DNA of 64,000 bases. It comes from Parapedobacter sp035556095 (GTDB lineage: Bacteria; Bacteroidota; Bacteroidia; Sphingobacteriales; Sphingobacteriaceae). A program made the position numbers and the translations under genes. How positions within the stretch are numbered: the stretch's first letter is position 1; every line of letters begins with the position of its first letter. Location: positions 186,001 to 250,000 of the forward strand of contig NZ_DATMFT010000032.1 of the NCBI RefSeq assembly GCF_035556095.1. The letters are read 5' to 3'. Below, in pieces: positions 25,419-35,614 of the stretch. The notes beneath the pieces were generated by a model. The model ran no database searches. It was not told the DNA's origin and worked only from the letters and a program-made list of their open reading frames with translations.

Positions 25419-26189
25419 ATGCGTGGCAGCCCTCACCTCATATCGTTGTATTTGCTAATTTGCAGCAGCATCCTGTCAATACTGTCGGCACAGGCGCAGT
25501 ATCTCGGCGGTGTGGTGCACGACCGGGAAACGGGCCAGCCGGTCCGGGCGGCCAGTATTACGATGGGTAACCTACGTACCTCCACCGATGCAGGCGGGCA
25601 TTTCGGCGTTGTCGGCTTCACCGGCTTCCCTGTCACCATTTCTGTTTCTCATATTGGCTACGAGCCGACGTCGCTTACCCTATACACCGCACCCGATACG
25701 CTGCTCTACATTTCGTTGCTGAGCAAAACCATCGGCCTTGAGGAGGTACGCATATTGGGTAAACGTAACTCCGTAAAAGACTCGCTATGGATGCGCCAGG
25801 AATATGCCAACCAGTTCAACTTCAAGCCGGTAAAGCCATGGCAGGCGCTTACACTCGCCCCGGCTGGCATCGGTATCAACCTCAATATGCTCTTTGCTTC
25901 CTTTTCGCGCGAGCAGAAACAGAGCAAGCTATTGAAGGCTGCGCTCATCCGTGACGAGCACGAAGATTATGTGGACCGTCGGTACACGAAGGCACTTATC
26001 CAAGCGCAGACGGGTATCCCCGATGCGGAGCTGGATGTCTTCCACTGGTTTTTCAGACCTACTTACGAACAGTTGCTCAGGTTTTCCGACTATGACCTGC
26101 TGCTATATATCCGCGATAAGTACGCGGACTTCAGTACACGTAGGGAAGCCTATCCCACAAAAGTGCCCGGGCTTTTAGGACGACAGTAA
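25419..26189 (+). CDS. Exported carboxypeptidase-regulatory-like domain protein
   Basis: 256 residues: Sec signal peptide (about 1-26, LSILSAQAQ), then a CarboxypepD_reg-like beta sandwich (GVVHDRETGQPVRAASITMGNLRTSTDAGGHF ... ISHIGYEP-type strand, LEEVRILGKR) and a C-terminal helical region of unknown role. The domain is the one found at the N terminus of SusC proteins, but here it stands without a plug or barrel. Probably periplasmic or outer-membrane-associated. It converges on the barrel gene, with 13 bp between them. Confidence 0.78.
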   Translation: MRGSPHLISLYLLICSSILSILSAQAQYLGGVVHDRETGQPVRAASITMGNLRTSTDAGGHFGVVGFTGFPVTISVSHIGYEPTSLTLYTAPDTLLYISLLSKTIGLEEVRILGKRNSVKDSLWMRQEYANQFNFKPVKPWQALTLAPAGIGINLNMLFASFSREQKQSKLLKAALIRDEHEDYVDRRYTKALIQAQTGIPDAELDVFHWFFRPTYEQLLRFSDYDLLLYIRDKYADFSTRREAYPTKVPGLLGRQ

Positions 26190-26202
26190 CAACAGGGTAA
26201 CA

Positions 26203-27582
26203 TCAAAAAGAATATTTCACTGACAGTAATGATCTGAAATTGGCAACCGGGGCTGTGTCAGCCACCCCACCCATCCCATCTCCGTTCGCGGTGCCATAGC
26301 CAGCTACCGTGTATTCGCCTTCAAGAGCCGCATTAACCGGGCCGATATCGTAAGCCATGCGTGGCGAAAGCCGATAAACCCATCCTATATTCTCACCCCG
26401 GCTATAACGTGCGTCGCCGATCCGGTTGCCCGCTCCTAAATTTTTTGTATAGCCAATAAAGGCCCCTACATGGACGCCACGCACGATTGACCACATATCG
26501 AGCCAGAACGATGCCACATTGAGGTTCGTATAAGCCTTTTCAACCGTATATGCGTCATTCACCAGTTTCTCGGCATATCCCCCAAGAAGGAGCAAATCGT
26601 ATGCATTTTGGGCGTAGACGCCTTGTGCCGTCATTCCAATGTTTCCGGTTTCCATCTTTAAAAAACCGATGAATGAAACGCTGGAAACCAAACTATTCGA
26701 CTTAAACACCTCCCCGACATCATTTAACGCAGAACGCGTCGGGACGAGTTGTTTATAATCGATCCCCGCCCCACCGGAAAAAGCGGACGAATCGCCGCTA
26801 TATTGTAGTTGCAAATGCACGTTGGGGATACCCGCATTCCTCAAGTAATGCGAACCCGGGCCATCGGGACCTGTACTCGTGAAATCCCGCTGTGAAAGAA
26901 AGGCACCGGTCAACTTAAATCGACCCAGCATTTGCCGGATGCGAACCTGCGGATTGCGGGACATGGGGTGGAAGGGTGCTCCCGCACTAAACGACACGGT
27001 ATTCGGGAAGAACTCCCGCACGGACATCGGATGCCAATACTGGCCTACGAGCAGCCCGGTGGTCTTCCAATTGAAATTAATATAGGCGTTAAATAGCCTT
27101 AATCCATTCAAGTCACTGAAATGGCTGTTTTCATTTCCATAAAAATCAGCCTCGATCAATCCACTGGTACGAGCGTTGAAAACAACAGGGCCATATGACC
27201 GTAGCGCGAGCCGCGAATGAATGGAAAGCATATTCAGATTCCTCCCCGCATTCACATCATTTCCCGATGCATCTACGAGACGGTTCTCGGGGTACATCGA
27301 TACCAGCCCCTCCCGCGCATTTACTACCTGACGGGTATCGGCAAAAAGATCGTACTTTATAAACCCTGAAAACTCAAGCAGCTTATTTTTTGTCGTTTCA
27401 TCGTCAGACTTTTTGAAAATCCGTGCCGTATCTGGCACAATGGAATCTTCCGGTGCAGCGCTGGCGTGTGCCTGGTGATGTAAGCCGACCAGCAAACCGC
27501 TTGCTATCAATACGGCAGTCCATCGGTTTAAATTACGAACAGACAACCGTAGGGAGCATATCACGAAAATGTTCAAAATCAT
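26203..27582 (-). CDS. Outer-membrane beta-barrel (porin-like) protein
   Basis: 459 residues; signal sequence about 1-41 (ending HQAHASA), then amphipathic strands throughout and a terminal KYSF, the aromatic end typical of outer-membrane barrels. The family resembles uncharacterised Bacteroidota porins of the DcaP-like kind. Its ATG shares one base with the stop of the upstream cytochrome lipoprotein gene (TAATG at 27580-27584), so it is tightly coupled to that gene and is the last gene of the 22-kb minus-strand cluster. It may pass substrate or product of the periplasmic enzymes. Confidence 0.8.
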   Translation of the reverse strand: MILNIFVICSLRLSVRNLNRWTAVLIASGLLVGLHHQAHASAAPEDSIVPDTARIFKKSDDETTKNKLLEFSGFIKYDLFADTRQVVNAREGLVSMYPENRLVDASGNDVNAGRNLNMLSIHSRLALRSYGPVVFNARTSGLIEADFYGNENSHFSDLNGLRLFNAYINFNWKTTGLLVGQYWHPMSVREFFPNTVSFSAGAPFHPMSRNPQVRIRQMLGRFKLTGAFLSQRDFTSTGPDGPGSHYLRNAGIPNVHLQLQYSGDSSAFSGGAGIDYKQLVPTRSALNDVGEVFKSNSLVSSVSFIGFLKMETGNIGMTAQGVYAQNAYDLLLLGGYAEKLVNDAYTVEKAYTNLNVASFWLDMWSIVRGVHVGAFIGYTKNLGAGNRIGDARYSRGENIGWVYRLSPRMAYDIGPVNAALEGEYTVAGYGTANGDGMGGVADTAPVANFRSLLSVKYSF

Positions 27583-30329
27583 TAATATTTTAGGTACATG
27601 ATGTAAAGCTGTATCGCCTCGATGTCGGCATCGGACAGCACACCCACATAAGACGGCATTTCGGCCTCATAGCCCTTCACCACATGCTTACTAGGATCAA
27701 GGATTGATTCCCGAATGTAGGCATCATCGGCTTCGATACGCATACCGTCATTCATTTCCCGCATCGTGCCATACATCCCCTTGAACGGCGGACCATACTT
27801 ACCCGCTGTTTCCGTACCCGGCGAATGGCAACCCACACAGCCAACCGTATTGAAAAGCTGATGCCCACGCTCGCGCGTAATCGGCCCCTCGGATTTCACC
27901 AATGAAGCGATCTCCGCCTGATCGATATCCAGCTTGCTGAGGTCGACTTGGCCGAAGCCACCCAACTGGCTATCCAGATCGGGAACATGGGTCACCGAAA
28001 ACCAGATTCCATCATCCAGCGCTTTGCCATCCGAAGCCTTAAGCCGGTACATCACTTCCATCTGGTCGGTAAACTTCATGTCGGGAATCAGAAGCAACAA
28101 ATGCTTCCTGTCGGCAGACAGGTATGAGGCGAGCGCTGGCAGGATCTCTTCACCCGGCGTACCGTCCAATTTAAAGTGTCCGGAGCCATATTCCTGGGTT
28201 TGCTTGTAATTCCAGCGTTTGATACGATAATTCTCCAAATTACTCACTTCCGCTGGGTCCAGCGGCGCATCAAAAGATACAATAATCCCCTGCTTACCGA
28301 TCTTCAACCCGTTGGGCATATAACTCGGCTTTCCGGTGTACCTGAACCGCTGTATTGCACTGACGCCCTCCGAACTGCTACCCAACAGGTTGAAACCCGC
28401 CACGTAGAGCTGGCCGTCTACAGGCCCCAGCACACCCTTCAGGATAGGCGTGGATAACTTCAACGGCAAGGGTGCCACTCCGCCCTGCAAGCCCTGGGCC
28501 GTGGAATCCAATAGTACCCGGAACAGACCTGGCTTACCAAACGAGAAATGAACCAATGCATCGTTGAGGGGGCCCATCTTCCCGCTGGTCATCCACACCT
28601 CCGTCGCCGCCGACCGGTCCACCCGGTGCGGGATCCAAGTGAGTGGCCGCTTGTGTTCCGGATCGTCATTGCGCTGTGCCGTGGCCGGAACGCCGAAGAA
28701 ATCCCCCCGCTCTACCATATAGATGGGTGTGGCAGCCACATAATTGCCCTGCTGGTCGGTCACAGTTATATCGCCTGTGGCTGGATGCTCCCCCAAAAAG
28801 GGAGCCCGTAGCCCTGTGGCATACACCTCCGCACGCTTTCCGTCAAGCGATATTTTCAGGATGGAGCCCGAATGGTTAGTGCCCGCCCGGAAGCCTTCCG
28901 CGATCGGTTTGGTCAGCCCCGCCGCAGCCACCGCACCTCCGTTGGCGATGAAAATGGCTTCATTCACATCCGAGAAAACCATGTCGGCGGCCCATGCGTA
29001 GGCAACTGGCGGCTGTTGCATCAGGTCACAGAAGTTCTCGTAATAGTCTGCCTCGCCATCGCCGTTCAGGTCATTGAGCCGCACAATCCCCTCCTTACCG
29101 AAAACATAAATCTGACCGTCATGAACGGCTATGCTCATCGGCTCATAAAGCCCCGAAGCAAAACGTTTCCACGACATTTTTTTCAGTTGCCCTTTAACCC
29201 CCTTTGCTATCCAGACGTCTCCTTCAAATGTAGATACCACAATCGTCTCCTCATCTAGGAAGGCTAGGTCTATCACCCGTACATTCCGTTTCCACGGGTT
29301 GGGGATCGGAAGTGTCAGGATGTCGGCCACAAAAGCCGCGGTATCCGGCGCGATTTGGCCTCGCGTAAGTACTTCGTCGGGCCAGCGCGTTTGGAAATCT
29401 CGCCTAAAATCCGGAAAGTCAACGGTAATCGAATTGACAACCCTTTCGAACGATGGCAGATCTTCGGCAGCTCCCCGCCACAGGTACACGGTCAGACGGG
29501 AGCCATTGGTGGATGGCGGTACGGCCACAGACAAATATCGGTTATCCACCAAACGTATCAAGGCAGCTGTTTCGCTAGCCACACCCACCGCTACGACGGA
29601 ATCCCGTTGCTCGCCGAAATAAATATATCCGATCCGACTATCCGCCGAACCGCCTTCCCCTCCCCGCACTTCTGCGGCATTCATGAAAAGTGTATCGGTC
29701 GAGCTATCGATCTCCAAAGCCCGTGTGAAAACCGCCTGTGCCCCTTCCCGCACTACACCCGGCAATTCGAATATGTTTGTCTGCCCCACCCTGTATGAAA
29801 GTACAGCTTTGTCGCCGTACACATAGACGCCGCTCCAACGGCCATATTCCGCGGGCAGCGCCCCCCAGTATGCACCGGTATTCAGCTGTTCCTTGGGTCG
29901 GACGTCGCTTAGCGTTAGGCTATCTGCTGACCACCCCGGATAAAGTCCGCTGGCAAAGGCGGGCTGGCCGGCTATCTTAGGTATATAGGCCTTCTTGTTG
30001 AAGAAATCGTCATATGACACGTGTGGAAGCATGCCTCCGTTCAGGTAATCACCCGTCCAGGCCACCGACCACCGCAGCAAGTCTCTATCGAAGCACATGT
30101 AAGCACTGTCGCCCAGATTAACCATGAGCCCCCGGGAAACCACGTTGTTTTTTGGAAAGTGGTCACCGAGGCCACGCGCATCCAGATAAGTACTTACGAA
30201 GGGGAAGTCGGGCTCGATGAATGGGTTTAATTCGATATTATCAAAGTCGTTTTCTGTAATGGGCGGGGTGCCCAATGAACACGATACAACACCCAGCATA
30301 AACACCCACCAAAAATCAGTTCCTTTCAT
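27582..30329 (-). CDS. DUF6797-like lipoprotein with C-terminal cytochrome c domain (paralog B)
   Basis: 915 residues. The signal ends in a lipobox VVSC near residue 17. Residues about 25-330 match the DUF6797-like region (SRGLMVNLG, CFDRDLLRWSVAW); about 330-790 looks like a beta-propeller dehydrogenase (PNPWKRNVRV, YEPMSIAVHDGQIYVFGKEGI, LNDLNGDGEADYYE). The C-terminal cytochrome c has CVGCH at 831-835 and a candidate Met ligand at about 891 in AEMPSY, resembling the cytochrome fused to caa3 oxidase subunit II. Probably oxidises a sugar-like substrate in the periplasm and passes electrons through haem; the substrate is unknown. Confidence 0.85.
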   Translation of the reverse strand: MKGTDFWWVFMLGVVSCSLGTPPITENDFDNIELNPFIEPDFPFVSTYLDARGLGDHFPKNNVVSRGLMVNLGDSAYMCFDRDLLRWSVAWTGDYLNGGMLPHVSYDDFFNKKAYIPKIAGQPAFASGLYPGWSADSLTLSDVRPKEQLNTGAYWGALPAEYGRWSGVYVYGDKAVLSYRVGQTNIFELPGVVREGAQAVFTRALEIDSSTDTLFMNAAEVRGGEGGSADSRIGYIYFGEQRDSVVAVGVASETAALIRLVDNRYLSVAVPPSTNGSRLTVYLWRGAAEDLPSFERVVNSITVDFPDFRRDFQTRWPDEVLTRGQIAPDTAAFVADILTLPIPNPWKRNVRVIDLAFLDEETIVVSTFEGDVWIAKGVKGQLKKMSWKRFASGLYEPMSIAVHDGQIYVFGKEGIVRLNDLNGDGEADYYENFCDLMQQPPVAYAWAADMVFSDVNEAIFIANGGAVAAAGLTKPIAEGFRAGTNHSGSILKISLDGKRAEVYATGLRAPFLGEHPATGDITVTDQQGNYVAATPIYMVERGDFFGVPATAQRNDDPEHKRPLTWIPHRVDRSAATEVWMTSGKMGPLNDALVHFSFGKPGLFRVLLDSTAQGLQGGVAPLPLKLSTPILKGVLGPVDGQLYVAGFNLLGSSSEGVSAIQRFRYTGKPSYMPNGLKIGKQGIIVSFDAPLDPAEVSNLENYRIKRWNYKQTQEYGSGHFKLDGTPGEEILPALASYLSADRKHLLLLIPDMKFTDQMEVMYRLKASDGKALDDGIWFSVTHVPDLDSQLGGFGQVDLSKLDIDQAEIASLVKSEGPITRERGHQLFNTVGCVGCHSPGTETAGKYGPPFKGMYGTMREMNDGMRIEADDAYIRESILDPSKHVVKGYEAEMPSYVGVLSDADIEAIQLYIMYLKY

Positions 30330-30398
30330 TTCTAATGTTACTTTGAATAATGGTTAGCTAATTGTTTAAGATATGATTCCCTTGGAATAGATATCCGG

Positions 30399-33191
30399 TC
30401 AACGGTACAACGTCTTGATGTAGAAAATTATAGATTGTATATCGGAGTCTGTGAGTACCCCTTCGAAAGCAGGCATTTCCGCTCCATAGCCTTTTGCCAC
30501 CTTCTTCTCCGGTTGGAGTATTGACTCTTTTAGATAGGCATCGTCCACCAGTACAGTCGAACCATCGGTCAATTCCCGCTTTGTTCCATAAATCCCTTGA
30601 AACGGCGGGCCATACATTCCTTCCGTCTTGATACCCGTAGAATGGCAAGCGATACACCCGGTTTTAACAAACAGTTCCCTCCCCCTATCCACTGTTACAG
30701 GGAGTTCCGTTTTTATCAACGCCGAAACCTGGTCCGGAGTCAGATCGAGTTTGGCCAAGTCCACATTCTCGATTCCATATTTGCGGTACGCGACATCATT
30801 GACGCTATGTACGGTAAACCACAGGCCATCTTCTATCTTTTTACCGTCACGAAAGTCGAGCCTATACATCACCTCCATCTGGTCAGTTTCTCTCATTTGG
30901 GGAATAAGTAACAGAACGCTCTTTTTATCTGCAGCCAGGTAAGAAGCCAAAACAGGAAGTAACTCTTCTCCTGGAGAGCCATCTAACTTAAAATGGCCTG
31001 AGCCGTATCGGCCCGTTCGTTTATAATTCCATCGTTTCACGGCGAAATTCTCAATATTCGTCGCACTTGTGTCATTTAATTCAGCATCAAACGACAACAA
31101 AACACCTTGGCTCCCGGCGCGGAATCCATTCACCATATAGCTCGGTTTTCCGGTATAACGCATTCGTATCAGCGAGCTGATTCCCATTGAATTGCTCGCG
31201 TAGTTGTTAAAACCCACCACGTACAGCTGCCCGTCTGATGGGTTTGTTTCTCCCTTTAATATCGGAGAAGGATAATTCATTCGGATAAATGAAACGCCAC
31301 CTTGCGAGGTTTCGGAATCACTGTCTAACAGCACACGAAATATACCAGGAGCTCCAAATGAAAAATGTAGCAGTTGGTTATTCAACGGCCCCATTTTACT
31401 TTCTCCTATCCATGCTTGGCTCGCCGAGGACCGGTCAATCCTGTGGGGGATCCACGTAATGGGGCGGGAAATCTCTGGATGGTCGTCTCTATGCAAGGTA
31501 ACAGGCACTCCAAAATAGTCCCCCTTGTGTACCGCATAAATGGGTGACGCTGGGACAAAATTACCTTGTTGGTCAGAAGCAGTCAAAAATGCGGTATTCC
31601 TATTAATCCCAATATAGGGCATTCTCAGTCCTGTCGCGAGCACCTCCAGAGACTTGCCATCCGCAGCAATTTTTAAAATTGATCCACTGTGGCGCGTGCT
31701 GGCGCGATAGGTGTTTTCCGGCTTGAAATCAGAAAGGAAGGGGAGTACTCCTTTCAGACCGGTTACATGCCCCCCTTTTGCAATGTAGAAATTTCCATCC
31801 TTATCCATCGTCATATCCGCAGCCCATTCGCGTGTACCGGTAGATTGTTGCATTAAATTGCAATAAGCTTCATAGTAGTCCGCTTCGCCATCTCCGTTCA
31901 GGTCGTGTAATCGAACAATTCCCTCCTTACCATAGACATAAATCTCCCCTTCGAAAACCTCGATACTCATGGGTTCATAAAAGCCGGAAGCAAACCGACG
32001 CCAAGAGAGGTTGTTCAATTTTTTGTTAAAACCTTCTACAATCCAAACATCTCCTTCATAAGTAGAGATTGCGGCTTTGTCTCCGTTAAAGAATCCAATA
32101 TCCGCAACCCGTACATTTCTTTTCCATGGATTTGGTAATGGGAGTGTTAGGATATCCGATACAAACGCGGCAGTATCGGGGCTAATCTTACCTCTTGTCA
32201 ATACCTGTTCATTCCAGCGTGATGGGCCACCGTGTTTGAAATCTGGGATTTCCCGCTTGTAACCTTTGGCCAATATCTCGAAATCACTGGTGTCGCGCGC
32301 GGGCCCCTTCCTTATCAAGATGGAAAACTCCCGTTCTTCATTTGAAGGTGGCAGTTCCACGGTTAGGTATCGATTGTCAACCATTTTCACCACTCCATCT
32401 CCTCCGTTGATAGCGACCGTAGTCACCGTATCCGGATTATCGTGAAAAAGATGCCCGATTTGCCCGCCTTCAACTCCCTTCCTTCCATCCAATACTTCCG
32501 CAATGTTGACAAACAATTTCGAAGCCGATTTCCCGATTCGGAATGTCCGGGAAAGAGCGCTAATATGCCCGTGTTTCACACTACCGGGAAGCTCCAGTAT
32601 TTCCGTTGGACCAATGGAATAAGACAGAATGACGGATTGATTATGTATAAAGACACCATTCCACCGTCCCAAATCTGTCGGTATAGGCCCCCAATAAAGC
32701 CCCTCCGTCTCTTGTGATGCATCCCTTACTTCCCCGAATTCCGGCTTATTTCGGGACCATCCCGGGTAAATACCCGTAGCCATGCTGGGCGTTCCCAACG
32801 GGTAAGGCAACTCGTTCTTATTGTACTGAAAAAAATCATGATATGATCCCTGTGCCGGAAGCACCATCGGTAAGAATTCACCTTCCCAAGCCACCGACCA
32901 CCGGAGTAAATCCATATCGAAGCAGGCATATGAATCGTTGCCAAGCTGTATAGCCAGTCCCCTAGCAGATACGTTATCGCTGGGAAAACTTGCCCCAATA
33001 TTCCGAGCATCAAGTGACGTGGTAATATAAGGGAAGTCTTCCTCAACGAATGAGTTTAGCTCCAGGTTCTCGAAATCATTCTCCGTTATGTGTTTTTTTT
33101 CACCAGAGCACCCATACCATATGCATATATACACGAGGACAGGGTATAGATAACACCGGTGGAATTCTTTCTTAACACAGCAAACTGTCAT
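30399..33191 (-). CDS. DUF6797-like lipoprotein with C-terminal cytochrome c domain (paralog A)
   Basis: About 930 residues, with the same architecture as its downstream neighbour: lipobox region IWYGC, ITENDFENLELNSF start, CFDMDLLRWSVAW, PNPWKRNVRVADIGF, ADYYEAYCNLMQQ, then CIACH and a distal AEMPAF Met. I use the second of two adjacent ATG codons (33189-33191), preceded by AGGGAG; longer starts overlap the upstream gene. The two paralogs are clearly a tandem duplication that has diverged, perhaps giving different substrate or partner preference (inference). Confidence 0.85.
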   Translation of the reverse strand: MTVCCVKKEFHRCYLYPVLVYICIWYGCSGEKKHITENDFENLELNSFVEEDFPYITTSLDARNIGASFPSDNVSARGLAIQLGNDSYACFDMDLLRWSVAWEGEFLPMVLPAQGSYHDFFQYNKNELPYPLGTPSMATGIYPGWSRNKPEFGEVRDASQETEGLYWGPIPTDLGRWNGVFIHNQSVILSYSIGPTEILELPGSVKHGHISALSRTFRIGKSASKLFVNIAEVLDGRKGVEGGQIGHLFHDNPDTVTTVAINGGDGVVKMVDNRYLTVELPPSNEEREFSILIRKGPARDTSDFEILAKGYKREIPDFKHGGPSRWNEQVLTRGKISPDTAAFVSDILTLPLPNPWKRNVRVADIGFFNGDKAAISTYEGDVWIVEGFNKKLNNLSWRRFASGFYEPMSIEVFEGEIYVYGKEGIVRLHDLNGDGEADYYEAYCNLMQQSTGTREWAADMTMDKDGNFYIAKGGHVTGLKGVLPFLSDFKPENTYRASTRHSGSILKIAADGKSLEVLATGLRMPYIGINRNTAFLTASDQQGNFVPASPIYAVHKGDYFGVPVTLHRDDHPEISRPITWIPHRIDRSSASQAWIGESKMGPLNNQLLHFSFGAPGIFRVLLDSDSETSQGGVSFIRMNYPSPILKGETNPSDGQLYVVGFNNYASNSMGISSLIRMRYTGKPSYMVNGFRAGSQGVLLSFDAELNDTSATNIENFAVKRWNYKRTGRYGSGHFKLDGSPGEELLPVLASYLAADKKSVLLLIPQMRETDQMEVMYRLDFRDGKKIEDGLWFTVHSVNDVAYRKYGIENVDLAKLDLTPDQVSALIKTELPVTVDRGRELFVKTGCIACHSTGIKTEGMYGPPFQGIYGTKRELTDGSTVLVDDAYLKESILQPEKKVAKGYGAEMPAFEGVLTDSDIQSIIFYIKTLYR

Positions 33192-33202
33192 CATTCTCCC
33201 TG

Positions 33203-34309
33203 TTAAGACCACGGTAAATTTCCAGAAGCAGCCAGATGAACCTGATGTACTAGCAGATCATGTTCAAACGTATATGGATTTGCTATCTCCCCTTTAATCA
33301 CTTTCGCAAATTCAGCCAATTGACCAATATATCGGTCATCCTGAGCATCGAAGGTAACAACATGGTTTCCACTGGTGTATTGGGCATTGCCGTCTCGCAG
33401 CCGCAGATCCAACTCCAAAGACTTGCCGTCGAAACGTTCCAGTGGCGACAGTTCGATGGTACCCTTCGTACCAGAAATTTTCAAATAACGCTGACCCCTA
33501 AATTCGGAATCGCAAGCGTGCACCCAAGCTTTCGCATGGGCATACTCCATAACTGCTAAACAGTTATTGTAAGCGCTATCCGCGGCGGATTTGGTAGCAC
33601 CTAAAAAAGAAGTTACTTTCTCCGGGCGGCCTAACATGGAAACGATTAAATCGATAATATGACATCCTAAATTGAACATGATTCCACCATGGAAATTGCT
33701 CAGATAGCGTTGATAACCCTCCCCACCGTAATTATGGCTCATCGTCCCGCGCATTTCAAAAACATCGCCGAGCCAACCCTCCCGCACGGCTCGCTGGCAA
33801 AACTGAATTGCCGGATTTCCACGAAACATGTATCCCATCTGAAAAGGTAGGTTCCTTGTTTTGCATCCATTGATCAATTGTTGGAATAATGCCAGGTCTT
33901 CTCCTCCAGGCTTATCCATTGCTATTGCCAGGCCACGATTCATGCAACGTATTGAAGTTGTTACCAAATCGGAATTCGCCGTTTCAACCATCACTGCCTG
34001 CATCCCGGGATAATTCAACAGCTCTTCTTCGCTCATCCATTTTAGTCCCTCAAACGATTTAAGGTTGTTGCCACTAAATCTCGCAGCTGTCGAATTCCGG
34101 TCATCCACAACCCCCACTATCTCGAAAACATCCGACATTTTTTTTAAGGTATCCATTCTCGCGGACGCGTGTTCATGGCAAACACCGATTTGACCGATTT
34201 TTATTTTTTGTTGCTGGAAGGCCGACGAATCCTGCCCACCAAATGCAACAGGAAGATTTAAAAAGCCAACACCATATATTGAATTTTTAACGAATGTTCT
34301 TCTTTTCAT
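33203..34309 (-). CDS. Exported Gfo/Idh/MocA-family oxidoreductase (PUL-linked)
   Basis: 368 residues. KRRTFVKNS at the start is a Tat-like signal; then a less typical Rossmann start (KIGQIGVCHEHAS), VFEIVGVVDDRN, AIAMDKPGGEDL (the Lys-Pro catalytic region), GGIMFNLGCHIIDLIVSMLGRPEKV and a C-terminal sheet. The normal GxGxxG is altered to GVCHEH, so cofactor binding may differ. It lies between the surface lipoproteins and the cytochrome lipoproteins of the cluster, consistent with a shared oxidative pathway; its 3' end is 11 bp from the next start. Confidence 0.85.
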   Translation of the reverse strand: MKRRTFVKNSIYGVGFLNLPVAFGGQDSSAFQQQKIKIGQIGVCHEHASARMDTLKKMSDVFEIVGVVDDRNSTAARFSGNNLKSFEGLKWMSEEELLNYPGMQAVMVETANSDLVTTSIRCMNRGLAIAMDKPGGEDLALFQQLINGCKTRNLPFQMGYMFRGNPAIQFCQRAVREGWLGDVFEMRGTMSHNYGGEGYQRYLSNFHGGIMFNLGCHIIDLIVSMLGRPEKVTSFLGATKSAADSAYNNCLAVMEYAHAKAWVHACDSEFRGQRYLKISGTKGTIELSPLERFDGKSLELDLRLRDGNAQYTSGNHVVTFDAQDDRYIGQLAEFAKVIKGEIANPYTFEHDLLVHQVHLAASGNLPWS

Positions 34310-34458
34310 TTTACTAGCGATATTTAGATATTACGATTGCTTTACAATACCCCGGATGCTGCCTACTATTCAGATTCACGGGCGTATACACATGTGTTCG
34401 GAACCGATTTGATGATTTTGAGGGCTCGTATTTCAGTTATATCGATGCCGCTTTTATA

Positions 34459-35571
34459 TTAATACACAACATTGCTGTACACTTCTATCTCAAACAGGCG
34501 TACGGTATTATCGTCATATGGCGGTATGTACCACCTGACCTTATTGGTTGTTACCGATTCAAATTCTTCGTAATGGGTAAGTGCAGTATTGTTATCATGG
34601 GATACTACAGTTACCCACTCGCCGTCCACCCAAGCTTGAAATCTCCACATTGGCATCGACTGAACATTGCTTTGGCGGAATAGTCTAAGTGCGAAGATGG
34701 AGTAGTCATCTTGCAAATCAATTTCGATCCAGTGTTCGTTGAAGTGTGTCATGTCTGAAATCCACCTGGAATTGTTCCCCGCCGTCATTCCATCAACTGC
34801 CTTTCCTCCGGCGTACTGGGGGTCATTGAGCGCATAACCACTCTGTTTAACAGGTTTATTCAATGCCACATTTACCGTTTTCGCGAGGTCAACCTTTGTG
34901 GGGTCTGTGGAAAAAACATCTATTGCAGTTGGTACCGGTTTATATGTGGTACTGATATGCAACGGTTCACCCAACTTGAAATCGGGTAAGGTCGTGGTCG
35001 TTTCCGAACTGGCAAAAAACACGGTTTGGGCAACACCATTGATATCTGTATAAGTCAGTTCTATTCCTGTCTCTGTATCATCGACTGCATCATACCATTC
35101 AAGTATAAGCTCGTCCCGGCTGTCATCTACTTCAAAACCTTTTAATGTACGATTTAAAAGTGTCTGTTCGTAATTTACACCATAAGCCAATTCATCCACT
35201 TCAACGGGGATAGAAGCGTGGCCAAAATCGTCATAAGATATGATCTTGAATTTGCATAAGGTTTCTTCCAGGTTGGAGATGACTACACGCGTGGTGTCGT
35301 TATCCATATTTTTCTGCACGGTGGTCTCGTTCTGGATACCGCCTTGTTCGTACAACACTTTACAGTGAGTTACTTTGGGATCCGAGATTACCCATTCCAA
35401 TTGAATCCTGTTTTTTCCGGGGTAGGTTTTCACCGAAGCCGCTTTCTGTGGGTAAATGATTTCGCCATTGGGCATGAAATTTTTATACTCATCATACGGA
35501 GTACAGTGCGCAAACAGGATACAACATACTGCTATCGTATGATACCATTTTATTTTGATTCTCGTGTTCAT
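34459..35571 (-). CDS. DUF4998-type surface lipoprotein with F5/8 C (discoidin) domain
   Basis: 370 residues. Lipobox LFAHC at about 18-22. The N-terminal part (VKTYPGKNRIQLEWVISDPKVTHCKVLY) matches DUF4998; a fibronectin-like middle follows; the C-terminal third (NVALNKPVKQSGYALNDPQYAGGKAVDG, then HWIEIDLQDDYSIFALRLFRQ) is an F5/8 type C carbohydrate-binding fold. This combination is typical of surface glycan-binding lipoproteins encoded beside SusCD. It probably helps hold substrate at the outer membrane. Confidence 0.85.
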   Translation of the reverse strand: MNTRIKIKWYHTIAVCCILFAHCTPYDEYKNFMPNGEIIYPQKAASVKTYPGKNRIQLEWVISDPKVTHCKVLYEQGGIQNETTVQKNMDNDTTRVVISNLEETLCKFKIISYDDFGHASIPVEVDELAYGVNYEQTLLNRTLKGFEVDDSRDELILEWYDAVDDTETGIELTYTDINGVAQTVFFASSETTTTLPDFKLGEPLHISTTYKPVPTAIDVFSTDPTKVDLAKTVNVALNKPVKQSGYALNDPQYAGGKAVDGMTAGNNSRWISDMTHFNEHWIEIDLQDDYSIFALRLFRQSNVQSMPMWRFQAWVDGEWVTVVSHDNNTALTHYEEFESVTTNKVRWYIPPYDDNTVRLFEIEVYSNVVY

Positions 35572-35614
35572 CGATACCGCATTTATTAATTTACAAATAA
35601 GTTAAAACGTCTAC

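Noticed and set aside
26203..27582. Reading the barrel protein as a TonB-dependent receptor
   Set aside because: No plug domain or SusC motif, and 459 residues is too short for one.
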